Part shown: piece after piece, positions 34,501-46,737 of the stretch
Numbering within the stretch: the first letter of the stretch is position 1
Layout of the letters: each line of letters begins with the position of its first letter
From: Protea cynaroides
Taxonomy: Eukaryota > Streptophyta > Magnoliopsida > Proteales > Proteaceae
Assembly: GCA_028583415.1 (NCBI GenBank)
Contig: CM053267.1
Span: 53,086,914 to 53,150,913, forward strand
Length of the DNA: 64,000 bases
Direction: 5' to 3'
Program-made: the position numbers and the translations under genes
The notes under the pieces: model-generated
What the model saw: the letters and a program-made list of their open reading frames with translations, nothing else
Database searches by the model: none
What the model was told of the DNA's origin: nothing

Positions 34501-36416
34501 TCACAAATTTTTAAGAGCGAAAGCGGAGAGAATGATAAGGAGAGAGAGAATGAGAGTTTTTATTCAACAAAATTGAACATTCAAATCTTATGAAATACTC
34601 ATTTGACTTTGCAAAAAAATTGCACGAATTTCTTGCAAATTATTCAAGTTCTCTTTTCCCTAACATAGAATAAACCATGAAATTTTCAAACAGATATATT
34701 TGCAAAAGAGATTGCGGAATGCCTATTAAAATTTCTGCCAAGGGAATATAAATATCCTTGTGCATACCGAGCACCCTTTGCAAGAGCATCAGCTGCAGGC
34801 TGAGATCTTCCACATTCAATGTATAAATTTGATGCTGTTCTGAAAAAGTCAGCAACTTCGCGCCAGTTGCCTATTTCCTTTGCCATAGAAGCAGCAGATT
34901 CCATATGTTTAGCAGCATCCCAAGGACTGATCAATTTGTAAAGGATACAATAAACGTCGACAAAAAAGAAAAGGGAAAAATACTAGATAAAGAAACTATA
35001 TCATTATAAGAAAACAAGGATACGAAGAAAGCATCTCCTGCCCTTTCGAAGCCTTCTCAAATGCTATTTTTGCTTTCTCATAGTCTTTGGCAAGCCTAAA
35101 GCCAACAGCTACAACGACCAAAAAAAAAAAAAAAAAACAATTTATGAAGAATCCCTACCAAGCACAAGTACAACAAATATTTGGATACAGAATAGATAGA
35201 AACTACGAACCAGCCTGTTCATACAATTGAGTGGCACTTTTCCAATCAGCACTCCATCTAGTAATAGTGAGTTTTGTCCTGAGATAAGGAAGGGAAACAA
35301 ACATATATATTTCAACATAAAAATGCTAGTTAGAAAAATGTCCTCAAAAATGAATTTTTGGCAATGAAAAAAGGATTTTTTTCTTGCATGAAAAAAGAAA
35401 GAAAATTAATGGTGATGTTATTCTCTAAATTTCTTTGTTTAGATAACAAAATAAAGAGCACAGGCATAGCTATAGATATATAGCACTTAGCAAGTTCCTT
35501 ATGAAGATCACGTTTGCAGCGAATTTCATTCCACGTCCCTAGACAATGAGATCCCCAATTCATTTTATTCTTTGAAATAACCAGGCAGTAATCCTATATA
35601 CCTCCTCCCCCTTTCGGTTTTTTTCTTCTTTTACCTTATTTGACGAGTACAAATAAAACTTATAAAGGTCAGGCATTCATTAGGTACAGAAGAGGACAAA
35701 ATACACCCATCAAAATGGATTTGGGTCCTGTAAACATATTCCTCATTTATTTTAGGGTATCACTCTGTCCCATTAACATCCAAAGTTCTCCAAATCAAAG
35801 TCCGAAAACTCCTATAGCACCAGTAACCAGTCATTGGGGATTAGACCAATGTTCCTGCAAATTTAGGGACCGGCCACTTCAAAAATGAAAGGCTCTTGAT
35901 CATCTTTCCCTTCGATAGATCCCACTGACTACGGAATATGAGGATCCACCATAGAACATTTCCCACATCACTTTAGGTAACTTCAGATCCAATAATCCTC
36001 GTTCAAAATAAAAAGGTTAGAATCTCGGATCTTCATGTCATTTTTCTGGAATCACTTGAATCCAAATTCATCCAGATACTGCATAGAAGGAATTCAAATA
36101 GCCCTCCTTCTAAACTCATTAAAAAACCTGAGGGAACCATGGCAAATGAAAAACATAATTGAATATCTAGAAATTCTTAGATTGTTGGTCAACATCTCCA
36201 TGAAATGGTAATTCTGCTATCTATCATCACGAGTAATTGGAGTAATGGTGATTGCAGAATATCTACCGATTCGCCATCAAATAGCAATCAACACTTAAGA
36301 GGGAACGAGGAAAAGGAAATCTGGGCATTACCGCTTCTGGGTGTAAGGAAGAGGGAGAGAGAAACTCACAGTTTATCTGCTTTGGTCATCAACTTCTCGG
36401 GATCGGAACCCGCCAT
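20037..36416 (-). CDS. GSNAP: Gamma-soluble NSF attachment protein (gamma-SNAP), nine exons
   Basis: Exons on the minus strand: 36370-36416, 35211-35278, 35024-35108, 34768-34926, 34159-34296, 30394-30472, 22002-22081, 20895-21024 and 20037-20141. All introns are GT-AG and the phases join without a break to give 296 aa, against about 291 for Arabidopsis gamma-SNAP. The protein starts MAGSDPEKLMTKADKLTKL. It carries SPWDAAKHMESA, ECGRSQPAADALAKGAR, YADDFKQAQKCYNDCSQIDAF and EGDVEEIKRI, and ends PLDENDLT. SNAPs are TPR-like helical proteins that recruit the ATPase NSF to SNARE complexes so these can be recycled after membrane fusion; gamma-SNAP is the form distinct from alpha/beta. Intron 5 (30473-34158) and intron 6 (22082-30393) are swollen by transposons. 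No inactivating change was seen. The upstream region (36420 onward) is GC-richer, as for a housekeeping promoter. Confidence 0.95.
22450..22640. repeat. Left arm of an inverted repeat pair in GSNAP intron 6, with (TC)n(AC)n
   Basis: CACCATATTCTTCTTCTTCG and the following 90 bases recur in reverse complement at about 25040-25170. A TC run (22584-22618) and an AC run are inside the arm. Confidence 0.75.
23913..24452. mobile_element. Solo LTR with 5-bp target duplication (GSNAP intron 6)
   Basis: It starts TGTTG and ends CAACA, and is flanked on both sides by GTATC (23908-23912 and 24453-24457). The 540-bp body has a TATA-like CCTATAAATACT near 24140. No internal retrotransposon sequence remains, so this is the product of recombination between the two LTRs of a former element. 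The lineage is not determined. Confidence 0.85.
25040..25260. repeat. Right arm of the intron 6 inverted repeat pair, with (GA)n
   Basis: Reverse complement of the 22450-22620 arm, including a GA run at about 25213-25244. About 2.4 kb separates the arms, and the solo LTR lies within that space. Confidence 0.75.
25484..25565. repeat. Palindromic compound microsatellite (CT)n(TA)n(GA)n
   Basis: About 17 CT units, then about 10 TA units, then about 13 GA units. The CT and GA blocks are reverse complements, so the 82 bases can fold into one long hairpin. Confidence 0.95.
25706..25749 (+). other. G-quadruplex-prone G-run cluster
   Basis: At least six runs of three or more G separated by one to three bases lie on the plus strand, which is the non-template-like strand of the GSNAP intron. 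Confidence 0.7.
26250..27230. other. Probable LTR-retroelement fragment in GSNAP intron 6
   Basis: The character is retroelement-like: a purine-rich mid part, AT-rich stretches, and CTATTGGACCCAAACCCAG near 27087 read from the minus strand. Neither edge nor a second copy could be fixed. No gene is supported. Confidence 0.3.
30768..31640 (+). mobile_element. Copia-type LTR-like fragment in GSNAP intron 5
   Basis: It begins TGATGCAGTATTGTTC and contains a perfect 24-bp palindrome (30810-30833). A TATA-like CTATATATATGAATG follows near 31151, with pyrimidine-rich sequence typical of the R/U5 region of plant copia LTRs. No PBS or second LTR was found, and the right edge is not fixed. Confidence 0.45.
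33028..33624 (+). mobile_element. 5'-truncated RTE-type LINE with 22-bp target duplication
   Basis: Translation in pieces gives the C-terminal end of a plant RTE LINE polyprotein (YLGSIINKEGDIDDDV, then RPAIMYGAECW), followed by the characteristic 3' end CCCCATTTAGTTGGGATAAG and a (TTG)n tail. The 22 bases 33006-33027 (TACTACGAGCAGCC..) are repeated exactly at 33625-33646. The frame has several stops. It lies antisense to GSNAP within intron 5. Confidence 0.92.
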
Positions 36417-36871
36417 GGCTTAGCTCCTCTGTCGTGTACTCTTGTGCACTACGCGACCGCTACCTCTGTCGCAAGTCTCTCTTGAGTCTCTGACACCAGA
36501 CTTACTCTTCTTCCTACTTTCGAGTTTCAAGGGACTTACTTGGATTCTCGGAGTGAGAATTGATCGAAATCGGATCCGACCCGGATTGGATCTTACAGCT
36601 CAATATTGTCCATAAGGGCTAATTTTAAGGATTGTGATCCTGGATTCCATACCAAGACTCCCCTAAAATTGGTAATCTACATTGAGTTCCATGAGGTTTC
36701 AGTTTGATTGTGTTGGCATTATTGTTAAAAAAAAAGGCTAATTAAGGATTGTCATCCTCCTCGATTCATGAGGTTTCAAGTTAATTAGTTCGGCTAGAAG
36801 GAAAATTAAAGAGAAAAGAAGTGAGATTTTTCAAATTTAAAAAGAAAATTTTTACAACTGTTATCTAAATG

Positions 36872-37420
36872 ATTGCAAGAAAGATCATCTAAAATTCTTA
36901 ACATATATAGTAATGATATTATTTCAATATAGTTTTTATTTTACTTTACAAATTCAAGGGATTTGGAACATTGGATGTAAAGGAAAATGTCAGTTAATAA
37001 CTAAATATAAAAAGATTTGGAATTAATTTTATAATTGTTGCTGTCGATAATCGCTTGAGCTTCCTTTGTTTGTCAGAATTGCGTGGGAGGAAGCAAATGG
37101 GCAAGTGAGTGTAGGTTCGGAAATTCTAAGACCACTTTGATGCCTAAGTTAGAACCGAGTTCAAGCAATATAGAACTCGGTATGAGAAATACGGGCTCCT
37201 GAAAGTGGGTTTAGCAGAATGAGATTAAGAGAGAATATAAATGTAAAAAGTTGGATCCGTTTAGCTTAGGATTATAGTGTATATATAGGAGAGGCATTGA
37301 GAGACGTAAATTCTAATTTGCCCCTAGGGGGATTTGACATGATTTGTTATCTAGCTATAGATATTGTCCTTATCCGGAACTCTTTGCCCTATCCAGTGAG
37401 ATGTAAGCTATGGTGTGAGT
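36872..37420. repeat. Left arm of a 2.35-kb inverted repeat
   Basis: GATTGCAAGAAAGATCATC and the next 540 bases reappear in reverse complement at about 38680-39225, at roughly 85-90% identity. The arm spans the apparent host/LTR junction at 37035/37036. Confidence 0.8.
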
Positions 37421-40103
37421 TGGAATTGGAGTCAAATAAGGAAAGTGATGCGAGCCTGTAACCGATCCAAGATATCTCGTAGTCAGTTGCAGGTAGATGG
37501 GCTGACAACCATTGGGTGTAGATCTTTTGCAGAGCCTTTTAATGGTAGGTTCGAAATCTTTGTGCTCAGATAATGTTATCAGTTGTATGCTCACCGGGAG
37601 TAGAAAGTCGTGGGCAATCTGGGCGGGCCCATAATCTCTATCCCGAGATGATGGCAATCAGATCCTTTACGGGTTTAACTTCTGAGGTGGCAACCTCATG
37701 CACCTGCAAATGACTGCCCACGCATCTTTTGGTGGTTGGGACAAGTGTGCGGACACGCGTCCTTCTGTGATTGGTGGGGTATTCCTCTAACAGTTGCCTC
37801 TTGGTCTTTTAGGTATGAAAGAGTTGATGGAGCAATAATGCTTTTTTTTGTTGTTTATGCCAAGCTGAGTAGATCAGAACCCACCGAGCTGTGAGTTGCT
37901 CTAGTCGGCTTCTCTTTGCTAAGGAGTTGACGAGCTTGCCCTTAGGGGCAATCTCAGTTCATTTTTGAACTGTCACCGGATTTGAAAATATCTGATGGGA
38001 TATTTTAAATTGTCTTCAAAATATCACAAAATATCTTCACGATCCCAAATATTGCACCGTCATTAATTACAACAGATCTGTAGCCATTCTTGTTCTGCCA
38101 CTCGTAACTGTCAGAAAGAGATGTTGAGGCAACATGAAACTTGTGATTAGTTGTAGTTTACCGCGTGGTGCTGTTAGAAGCTAGATCCGATGCGTCGGTT
38201 ATTTTTCATCATTACATCTTTAAAGCGGAACTATTAACCTGTCTGCTTGCACCATGTGGCAGTGTCAGGGCAGAGTCCGAAGGGTGGTTTAGGAGACGTC
38301 CTTTCAAAGATAAGGAGAGGGGCTATAAATATCCCCCCCCTTCATTCTTGTTTCTCTTCATTCTGATTTCACTGCTCTGTTACTTTACCGAATTGTCTTT
38401 GTAACACGGCTTTCTTATTTAGCTCGATGTGCGAACTCTTTCGTCAGTTTTTCTTTCGTTCGTCTTCTCTCCAAGATCAGTAAGTCTTCTTTCTTTCCTT
38501 CTTCCCACCATAAGTGAGTTTAATGAGGCTAAGGGTCTAGATAGGGGTTCCCAGACAAAGAAGTTTTCTTCTCAGTCCTCTTTCAAATATGCCATTATTT
38601 CTAATTTTGAGGATTCCAAGAGCGCCAGAGCCCCAAAGGGGTCTCAGGCTGCTTCGGAGACCTGCCCAAATAGGCCACTCATACAACAGCTCACAACTCA
38701 CCGGATAAGGCTAAGAGTTCGGGATAATGATAATATCAACAGCTAGATCACAAATCATGTCAAATCCCATGAGGGGCAAATAAGAATTTATGCCACTCGA
38801 TGCCTCTCCTATATATATAGTATAATCCTAAGGTAAACGGATCCAACTTTTTACACTCACATTCTCTCTTAATCTCATTCTGCTAAACCCACTTTCAGGA
38901 GCTCGTATTTTTCATACCGAGCTCCATATTGTTTGAACTTGGTTCTAACTTAGGCATTAGAGTGGCCTCAGGATCTCTGAACCTACCTTCACTTGCCCAT
39001 TTGCTTCTTCCCACGTAGGTCCGACCAACAAAGGAAGCTTAAGCTATTATCGACAATAACAACTATAAAATTAATTCCAAATCATTCTATATTTAGTTAT
39101 TAACTAATAGCTTACTTTGCATCTAAATCCCTTGAATTTGTAAAGTAAAATAAAAATTACATTGAAAAAAATATTGTTGCTATATATGATAAGAATTTTA
39201 GATGATCTTTTTTGCAATCAAGGGATCTGCATCGTTATTGGCATGGTTGTTATTGCTTCAGAGTTGGTAGTTATGTTCTCTTCTAGGAGCCATTGAAATA
39301 GTTGGCTATTGAAGTGTAAGGTACTTACACAGATCTCAAAAACTGTTCAGATCCCTCAGTGGGTGGAAAACTATTGTTGTAGTTCATTGGTCGGGAGGAA
39401 GCAAATAGGCAAGTGAGGGTGGGTTCAGAAACTTTGAGGTCACTCCGATGCCTAAATTAAAACCGAGTTCAAGCAGTATGGAGCTCGGTATGAGAAATAC
39501 AAGCTCTTGAAAATGGGTTTAGCAAAATGAGATTAAGAGAGAATGTAACTATAAAAAGTTGGATGTGTTTACCTTAGGATTATGTGTATATACATGAAAG
39601 GCATCAGGTGGCATAAATTCTGATTTGCCCCTGAAGGGATTTGGCATGATCTGCGATCTAGCTATAGATATTGTCCTTATCCCAAACTCTTCTCCCTATC
39701 CAGTGAGTTGTGAGTTGTGGCATGAGTTGGAGTTGGAGTTTGATAAGGAGAGTGGGTGCAAGCCTGTAACCGATCTCGGATATATAGCAGTAGATGGCGG
39801 GTAGATGGGCTGACAATCATTGGATGTAGATCTCCTGGGGAGCCTTCTAATGGCTGCTCTAAGATTTTTGTGCGCAGATGATGTGGCCAGCTTTATGCGA
39901 ACTGAGAGTAGAGAGACGTGGAAGATTTGGGTGGCCCATAATCGCTATCCCGAGATGATTGCTATCAGATCCTTTATGAGTCTGACTTTTGAAGTGGCAG
40001 CCTCATGTGCTTGCACGTGGCTGACCATGCATTTTGTAGCAGTTGGGACATGTGTACGGACACACGTCCTTCTCTGATTGATGGGGTCATTATTCCCCTA
40101 ACA
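37036..40103 (-). mobile_element. Non-autonomous LTR-type element with internal inverted duplication
   Basis: Two direct repeats, 37036-37792 and 39375-40103, both start TGTTG and end CTAACA on the plus strand. ATAAT lies immediately outside on both sides (37031-37035 and 40104-40108), a candidate 5-bp target duplication. The intervening 1.6 kb has no protease, RT or integrase. It holds a TATA-like GGCTATAAATATCC (38321) and an open frame (38429-38746) with no recognised domain. The purine-rich stretch next to 37792 suggests minus-strand transcription. About 545 bases of the interior (38680-39225) are an inverted copy of the left flank plus the LTR start, which a normal element would not contain. 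Confidence 0.6.
38680..39225. repeat. Right arm of the 2.35-kb inverted repeat
   Basis: Reverse complement of 36872-37420, including CATACCGAGCTCCATATTG and the CTCCTATATATATAG stretch. Confidence 0.8.
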
Positions 40104-40109
40104 ATAATC

Positions 40110-43100
40110 AATAGCCATGTGATAACATGTAATGTAATGATTACAAAAATTTCTTTTTTAAATTTAAAAATTCCACATCCTTTTATTTTATTTCCCCTTG
40201 CAATCAATCAAAGCCTAAAGTTGATCTTTCATGAGAGTTCTATATGTTTGGTATTAGGCTAAACTCCACCTTATAGATAAAATTTTCCTTCACCTTGGTT
40301 ATAGGGGGTCCTGATCATTAAATGACCCATTCCCTTAAAAAGAATTTTCAGTTAAGGGAACGAATTTTCAGTTATACCCCTCAACTGTTTCTAAATCCTA
40401 ATTTAAATCTCACCAAAGCTCAGGGCAAAGATATTCCTCTCCACGATGGATGATGAAAACTGCCCTCTTATTATTTTGATTCCAAAAAAACTAAGTGCAC
40501 CAAACATAAAAGATTTCCAATCAATAAGCCTAAAACTTACTTCTAAAGTTCTTCCCATTCGGCTCAATAATGTGCTTCCTAACATGGAAGATATGGAGAC
40601 AAGTTGACCATGAAATTACCAGAATACCCCCAGTGGGCCAATTGGTCAAGAAGTCAACCAAATAACTTTAGATTCAGTTCCTCTCCAGCATTGGGTGGCT
40701 AGAGATCTTCCAGTTCAGCTCCAAATGTCTTGGGTTATTTGGAAATAATTGAATTCAATTATTTATTATCACTGTTAGATGTTCAGTTCATTATTAATAA
40801 AGACTTTCACTATTTGTTTATTTATTTACTCTGAATGTTGTTGTGGAATGTGTTTGGTTTAATCGGGTGGACACGGTCTATACGAGATCCTAGTTTAAAC
40901 CATTGATTCTTATGATGGTTCATCACGCCACTAATTAGTCCAGAATTAGGGTGTGACATCGTCCCCCTGATACCCTACACCGTACCAATACCTACATCCC
41001 CTGTTGGCATGGGCTTGCAAGTGGATTCATCACTAACCAATCCTACATGTCATCACAGTATCTAAGGCCCTATCCCAGCATAGCTCCCTATGGCATAGAG
41101 ATAGGGCACGAGTCTAGTGGCCAGGTCGTAGAAGCCACGTCCTCCCCCTCATACCCTACCCGTACCAAGCATGGTAAGATAATAACGATACGAAAAGGTG
41201 CTAGTGTGTGGAATGATCCAAGACCCCAAGCCCTTCCCATTCCACACACCAACGAAAACAATCACATCCTAGCATAGCGAGTATACATGAACATAATATA
41301 TAACATAAAGTAAAGGATGACATGCTGATATACACAAGCAACACTCTACAGAGACAATAGTTATTAACAACGTTTTACTGTTATTAAGTTATTAGGGTTT
41401 AGGCCTGATTTCCTTACCTGACGCTTGATTGCTAGCTTGCTCCTCGTTATAGAGTCCAATCTCTCTATCTCAAGGTCCTACATGATGTTAGAGTTTGATT
41501 AGAATTAGTTTCATAGGGTTTACATTGGTCAAAAAACAACTGGCTCAAAAACCAACCCATTCTGGACATACCGGTCACATATACAGGTCGCAGGTCACTG
41601 TACAGTGGCAGGACCGATATAGTTGGCCAGATAGCCTTGGCAAGCTACCCGAGAGATATCGACCGCACCTAGTGCCACCAGTATGGTCGACTAGTATGCC
41701 TCCGAAAGACCACCAACTTGGTGTTCGTCTTTCATCGATTATCTGTTAAGACTTCTAAGGTTCCTCCTATGCATTCTAGGACTAAGCAACGTATTGAGTT
41801 TGTCTTTATCTTCCATTCAAGTCCTAGATGCTAACAAATCCATAGTTTAGAACTCATATCTAGTTCATTGGTCGAATTAGGGTTTAATGGCAACTCGAGG
41901 GTTTTAGATTAATACCTAGCCTTGCATGGTATTGATCAACCATCAACAACACCTAAACTAGAGAGAGGTACAGGCACTTACCATTGGTTTGTGAACTATG
42001 TTGTTCTTCAATTTTCATCAATCATAACATTAAATAGAAGAAAGAATAGCTTGTTATTATCCAGTTAGTTTAAGTCTTATTTCCTCATCTTTGGAATGTA
42101 GTATCAACCCTTTCCAAGCTTTGGAAATTAACTTGTACTAGTTGACAACCTAGAAAATTGATGAATTTATATTAGGGTTCGATGGTATTAAGTTATAATA
42201 GTCAAAATCCAGTCTGGCCTCAAAATAGGCTTTTTGCAACTGAGTGGTTGATTCAGTGGTCGCAGGTATATGTCGACCATACATTGTGTGGTCGACTGTG
42301 TGGTCGTGCATCATGTGACCACTAATGCGACCACACAACTCTAGGATACTTCCCGAATGACTATGGTCTACTCACTGGTCGCACTATGGTCAACCAGTGA
42401 TGTGACCACACAAGGTTTGGTCGATTTTTATCTTTCAGTCTGTATTTTTCTTGAGTCAACTTCTCGGCTCATCAATAGGATTCATCCTACGGTTGTTCTA
42501 TGGCCATAATACCTGTTCAATTCCTTCCTCTCTGCCCTAACCATAGTAGTACCATTACAAATCCCATACACAGCACTATCTAGGTTCAACCACAAATCTG
42601 ATCTAAACACCAACTTTTCAGTCTATTCCTAACCTAGTCCATTGCAGAGACAAGGATACTTACCATTGGCTTTTCTACGCAGTTGGCTGAGATCCAATGG
42701 CAATTTCCCTTCTACAAGACCTTCTCCTTCCTTTAAGCTCCTTCCTTTAAACTTCTCCTTCTTCTCCTTTCTCTTTTTTTTTTATTAGTTTTAGGGTTTG
42801 AAATTGATCCAAAAGAGTGAAGAGAGAGTAGAGGAACGTCCTCTATATAGAGGAAAAATTTCCATATAGAGTCATCTCTCAACTAGGAAAGAGATCCCCT
42901 TAATTTTAGAAAGTTTCCAAATCACGGAGTCAGATCTGGGTTTGTGTGGTCGACTGTGTGGTCGATTGTATGGTCGCAAAATCCGTCAACCACACAATAA
43001 AAAAGTGTCGACCACACAAGGTAAAATTGACTGGTCTCACTTCATAATTTGACTGGTTGACTACACAAGTTTTGGTAGTCGACCACACAACTAAAATTGA

Positions 43101-43200
43101 TTGATTTTGCATCGTTTCATTTACCTAGCCTTGGGGTTCCTTCATACGGCTGGTTCGCTCGAGCCGGCTATGATGGAAGACCTGGAACGACACGGTTAAA
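40110..43200. other. Repeat-rich non-coding region
   Basis: No gene is supported. The motif GTGTGGTCGACTGTGTGGTCG and its complement CGACCACACAA recur many times in 42240-42430 and 42940-43100. Parts (near 40930 GGGTGTGACATCG and near 43200 GCGGGTCTTACAATG) look like retroelement untranslated sequence. Boundaries were not found. Confidence 0.4.
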
Positions 43201-43204
43201 CCTG

Positions 43205-43706
43205 GTTAATGGATTGCGGGTCTTACAATGATGGTAGATGATTTCTTCTTTTGCAATTGCAATTTAAGTTGCAAGATCCGTGATCGAGACTGTGAGGCAA
43301 AGAGCCTTTCAAGATTGTTCCATAGTGATTGAAAAGATTTGCAACTTACCACTTGAACTAGTATAGGAAGATACATAAGGGAGGAAATAAGTCATCCCAT
43401 TAATAGTTGATCTTGGGTGATCCAAGTACCATACACAAAAATTTCCACAGGAGTTTGTGGAGTAGCAGAGGAAGATTCTAGTTGTATGTGCGACTGGGTG
43501 TAAGTGTTGGTGCCAACAAGATATCCCATCAACTTGTAGCCATGTAAAAGAGGCAACAGTTGGGATCTCCACAAAAGATAGTTATTTAGATCCAATAGAA
43601 TCCTAATGGGATGCTGAAATTTGTGTGAAAAAAGAGAGGAACCATTATTGGTAAGAGAGGGGTAGAAGATGACATAATTGATGTTTGTTGAATGGCTCTA
43701 ATACCA
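43205..43706 (-). mobile_element. Copia gag remnant with primer binding site
   Basis: On the minus strand, TGGTATTAGAGCC (43694-43706) is a variant of the copia primer site. It is followed by a gag-like frame: LDLNNYLLWRSQLLPLLHGY, then FQSLWNNLERLFASQSRSR. The linker between them contains a stop. The remainder of the element is missing. AT-rich sequence at 43707-43880 may be part of its LTR. Confidence 0.75.
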
Positions 43707-45110
43707 TAAGAGTTTAGAATCGATTGGGTTTTCTCACACAATTTGTGCCGAAGTTTTTGTTATATTTATTACAATCTATTTAAAATTTGAAAACTGCAAC
43801 ATGGTGGAGTGTTTCAAGGGAGTAAAACTCTCTAGTTTAGAACTCCCTTTCAAATTTAAAATACAATTTAAAATCTCATCCAATCTGTTATCAGTGTGTT
43901 TCCTTGATTCTTGTAAGCAGTTACATGACTAATTCCATTGGGCTGAGGTTTTCATTATTTTTAGCTTTATCAAAGGGTAATGTTCTATTGTTCTTTGTCC
44001 TCACCACCACTTCCTACGTGTTTGGTTTCTCCCTGAGGAGGTCCTTGGCGAGATCGCTGCCCAGATTAGCTCTTGATGATATAGCTTCACATCTTGTAGT
44101 GATTGACTATCATGGAGGACAGAGAGGAAGTTGGGTTGAAGAGACTCCCAACCCTAGCTTTGGTAGTCAAGATCAATTCAGCCTCTAGGCCAACCTGACC
44201 TAAAGAGTCAAAATTGGGATTGGGCTAGACAAGTTTGAACTTAAAACCAACATGAATACTTCTAGTACAAAATCAATGCCACATATTTATATGAGTGTAT
44301 ATGGTGTGTACATGTATACTTCAACATATCATTTGAATCTCTTCTGTATATACAATATATCTATATTGGAAAAAGATTATTGTCTGACAGTGTGTACTTG
44401 CGCTCAAACCCGAGGCTGGTGAAATGATCACACCACCTTCCCTAGTTGGATGCATGAGTGTGTGATCTCATTGGTCCACGTGCTGGTGCAAGCGCCACAT
44501 AGTCGGACAAAAAACCCTTCCCCCAAGTTCCGCTATTTATTTATATACATAAGGGATTGAGAGGGTTTCTTGTCTAGCTATGTGGCTCTTACACCAGGCA
44601 CGGGGACCAATGGGAGCACTGGCATCTAATTATGGAGGGCAAGGTGGCCATTTCACTTCTCCTATATATATATATATTCAAATGAACGGGATTGAGCCGA
44701 GTCCATGCCTTAACTCTTAATAACTCACCTGGCCCATGCTTGCATGGGAGTCCCATCCCAAGCCTGAAATAACAGAAGGGTCCTAGGGCGCAAACAACAA
44801 CCTAATTAGCCCAAGAGCAGGGATTAATGTAGCGTTGTCTCTACACTAGCGAAGGGGCAACGGGAATGCGTGTGGGGGGAATCCAAGGGCAGGATTTGTT
44901 CATTTTAGAGGGTGCGGGGGTCTTATTTCCCCCCTCCTATGTTTGCCCAAATGCACAGCCAGACAAGAATCTCTTTCCTAGGCGGAATTATTGAATTTTG
45001 AGAATACATCTTCATTGTAGTCGGATTCACTTTTGGAGTTTACCAAAAAAAATAATAATAATAATTACTTTTGGACTTTACTTTACAAGGCTAAAGCACC
45101 GAAAATAAGG

Positions 45111-46143
45111 GTCTGTTTGATAATACTTTAGATTCTAAAATATTCTATGGATTCTAATTTCTAAGGAGCCATTTTAGAGTAGAAGCGTGTTTGGTAAGTC
45201 TGGTTGGATTCGAGCTCCCACGAAGTGAACCGGATTCAAATTGGCTTTAGAATCCAAATTTTTTGAGTAAATAATACTTGATTTTTTCTATTCGAGTAAA
45301 TTTTTGGGAGAAGAAAAAGAGTCTGACTCTCACTTGACTCTCACTTGACCACCAGCCACCACCCACCACTGCTGCCGCCACCACTGCCGTCGCCACCACC
45401 ACTACTCACCACCCACCACCCACCACCTCCTACCACTGCCACCACCCACCACCACCACCACTAAGGGTGTCAAAAATGGCCGACCGTCCGACCACACCCG
45501 ATATACCCGAACCCAACCCGACCGAACCTTAATGGACATGTTGTCGCTGTAAAGCCCGACACTTTCCCCAAACGAAACCAAACCGACCAGCCCGTTAAGA
45601 AGCCCGAACTAGTCCGAACCAATAATCCTAACCCAAACACGGTAAGGTCCATTCGGACCCGTAATTTTGGTTTTAAATTTTGATGGATTATATTACACTG
45701 TTATAGTTCACTTCTTGATCGGAAAGATTATATGAATCTATAGTTGAAAAGAGTATGTTAATTGTTACAATTTATTGAATTACATGCATATGATTCTAAT
45801 TTTATAGATAGAAATAATAAAATAGGTCATATATCTTACATATAAAATAGGCCCGATAAGCTTGATAAGCCTCCGACCGACCACCCAAATCACCTCAATA
45901 AACCAACCCGATAACAAACCGACCGGACCAGCCCGATTGTTATTGTGTCCACCACTCTTAATGGACATGTTTTGGGTTGGGCTTATAAAACCCGACACCG
46001 ATTCAGCCCGACCGGCCCGTTGACACCCTTAACCACCACCATCACCACTTTTCTAAACTTCTATTGGAGGGATAGTGTTTATCAATATATTTCTGTTCCA
46101 AAGATATTCTGGAATCTATTCTAAAAATACGTTATCAAACATG
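45111..46143. mobile_element. MITE carrying a CCA-rich tract (outer element)
   Basis: The ends CTGTTTGATAA (45113-45123) and TTATCAAACAT (46132-46142) are near-perfect inverted repeats. A CCACCA/CCGCCA tract at about 45350-45462 is interrupted by a second element (45463-46030). The whole is absent from unit B. Confidence 0.6.
45463..46030. mobile_element. Nested TIR element inside the CCA tract
   Basis: AAGGGTGTCA at 45463-45472 is exactly reverse-complemented at 46021-46030, and CCA-rich sequence lies on both sides. The interior has mirrored CCGACC-rich ends. No transposase is present. It resembles non-autonomous hAT-type elements, but a target duplication cannot be read in the repetitive flank. 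Confidence 0.65.
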
Positions 46144-46321
46144 TTTTTATTATTAAATAATACTGGAGTAGCCTCAAGTATAACCCAAAATTTTAAACTG
46201 AAATCGAGAATCTAGAATAAAAATTTTATCAAACAAGGCCATGGGCTTCCAAAAAGACTTTGACTTTTTTTTTTGGGAAATTGTGATTAGGGAGTTGAGA
46301 AAAAAATATCTTGATTCAACA

Positions 46322-46470
46322 GTATTCAAATCCTCTCCTGCGGTCTTGCCGCCTGCCAAGGGCCAGATTTCAGTCGACCCACCCCCCAATGTATTGGCAG
46401 GCGGCCAGACTGAACCCAAGTCCTTGGATCGGCAACAGGAACCTCCTGTCGCAGGAGACGATTTGGATCC
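46322..46470. mobile_element. 149-bp Mutator-like MITE with 9-bp target duplication
   Basis: GTATTCAAATCCTCTCCTGC at the left and the reverse complement of the right end (GGATCCAAATCGTCTCCTGC) form a 20-bp imperfect TIR. GATTCAACA flanks it at 46313-46321 and 46471-46479. The interior is about 80% alike to the element at 62637-62783. Confidence 0.75.
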
Positions 46471-46737
46471 GATTCAACAACGACACAAGTGTCTCATCAT
46501 ACCCTTGATATTTAACCACCAAAAGTGTGTTTGACTCCTTATTAAATAAGGCCATAGACTTCCAAAAAGAGTTTGACTCTTTTTTTTTTGAAAAAATTGT
46601 GATTAGGGAGTCAAGAAGAAATATCATACAACTGGATTTAACAACCATACAAGTGTCTCATCATACCCTTTGAACTCCAGCTCTTTGGAGTTATTTTTGA
46701 GCTCTCACTTTTTTCGAGAGTTTTTTATTAAGAGCAG

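Noticed and set aside
36205..36423. Plus-strand frame across the GSNAP first exon
   Set aside because: Antisense to exon 1 and the 5' end of GSNAP, without homology.
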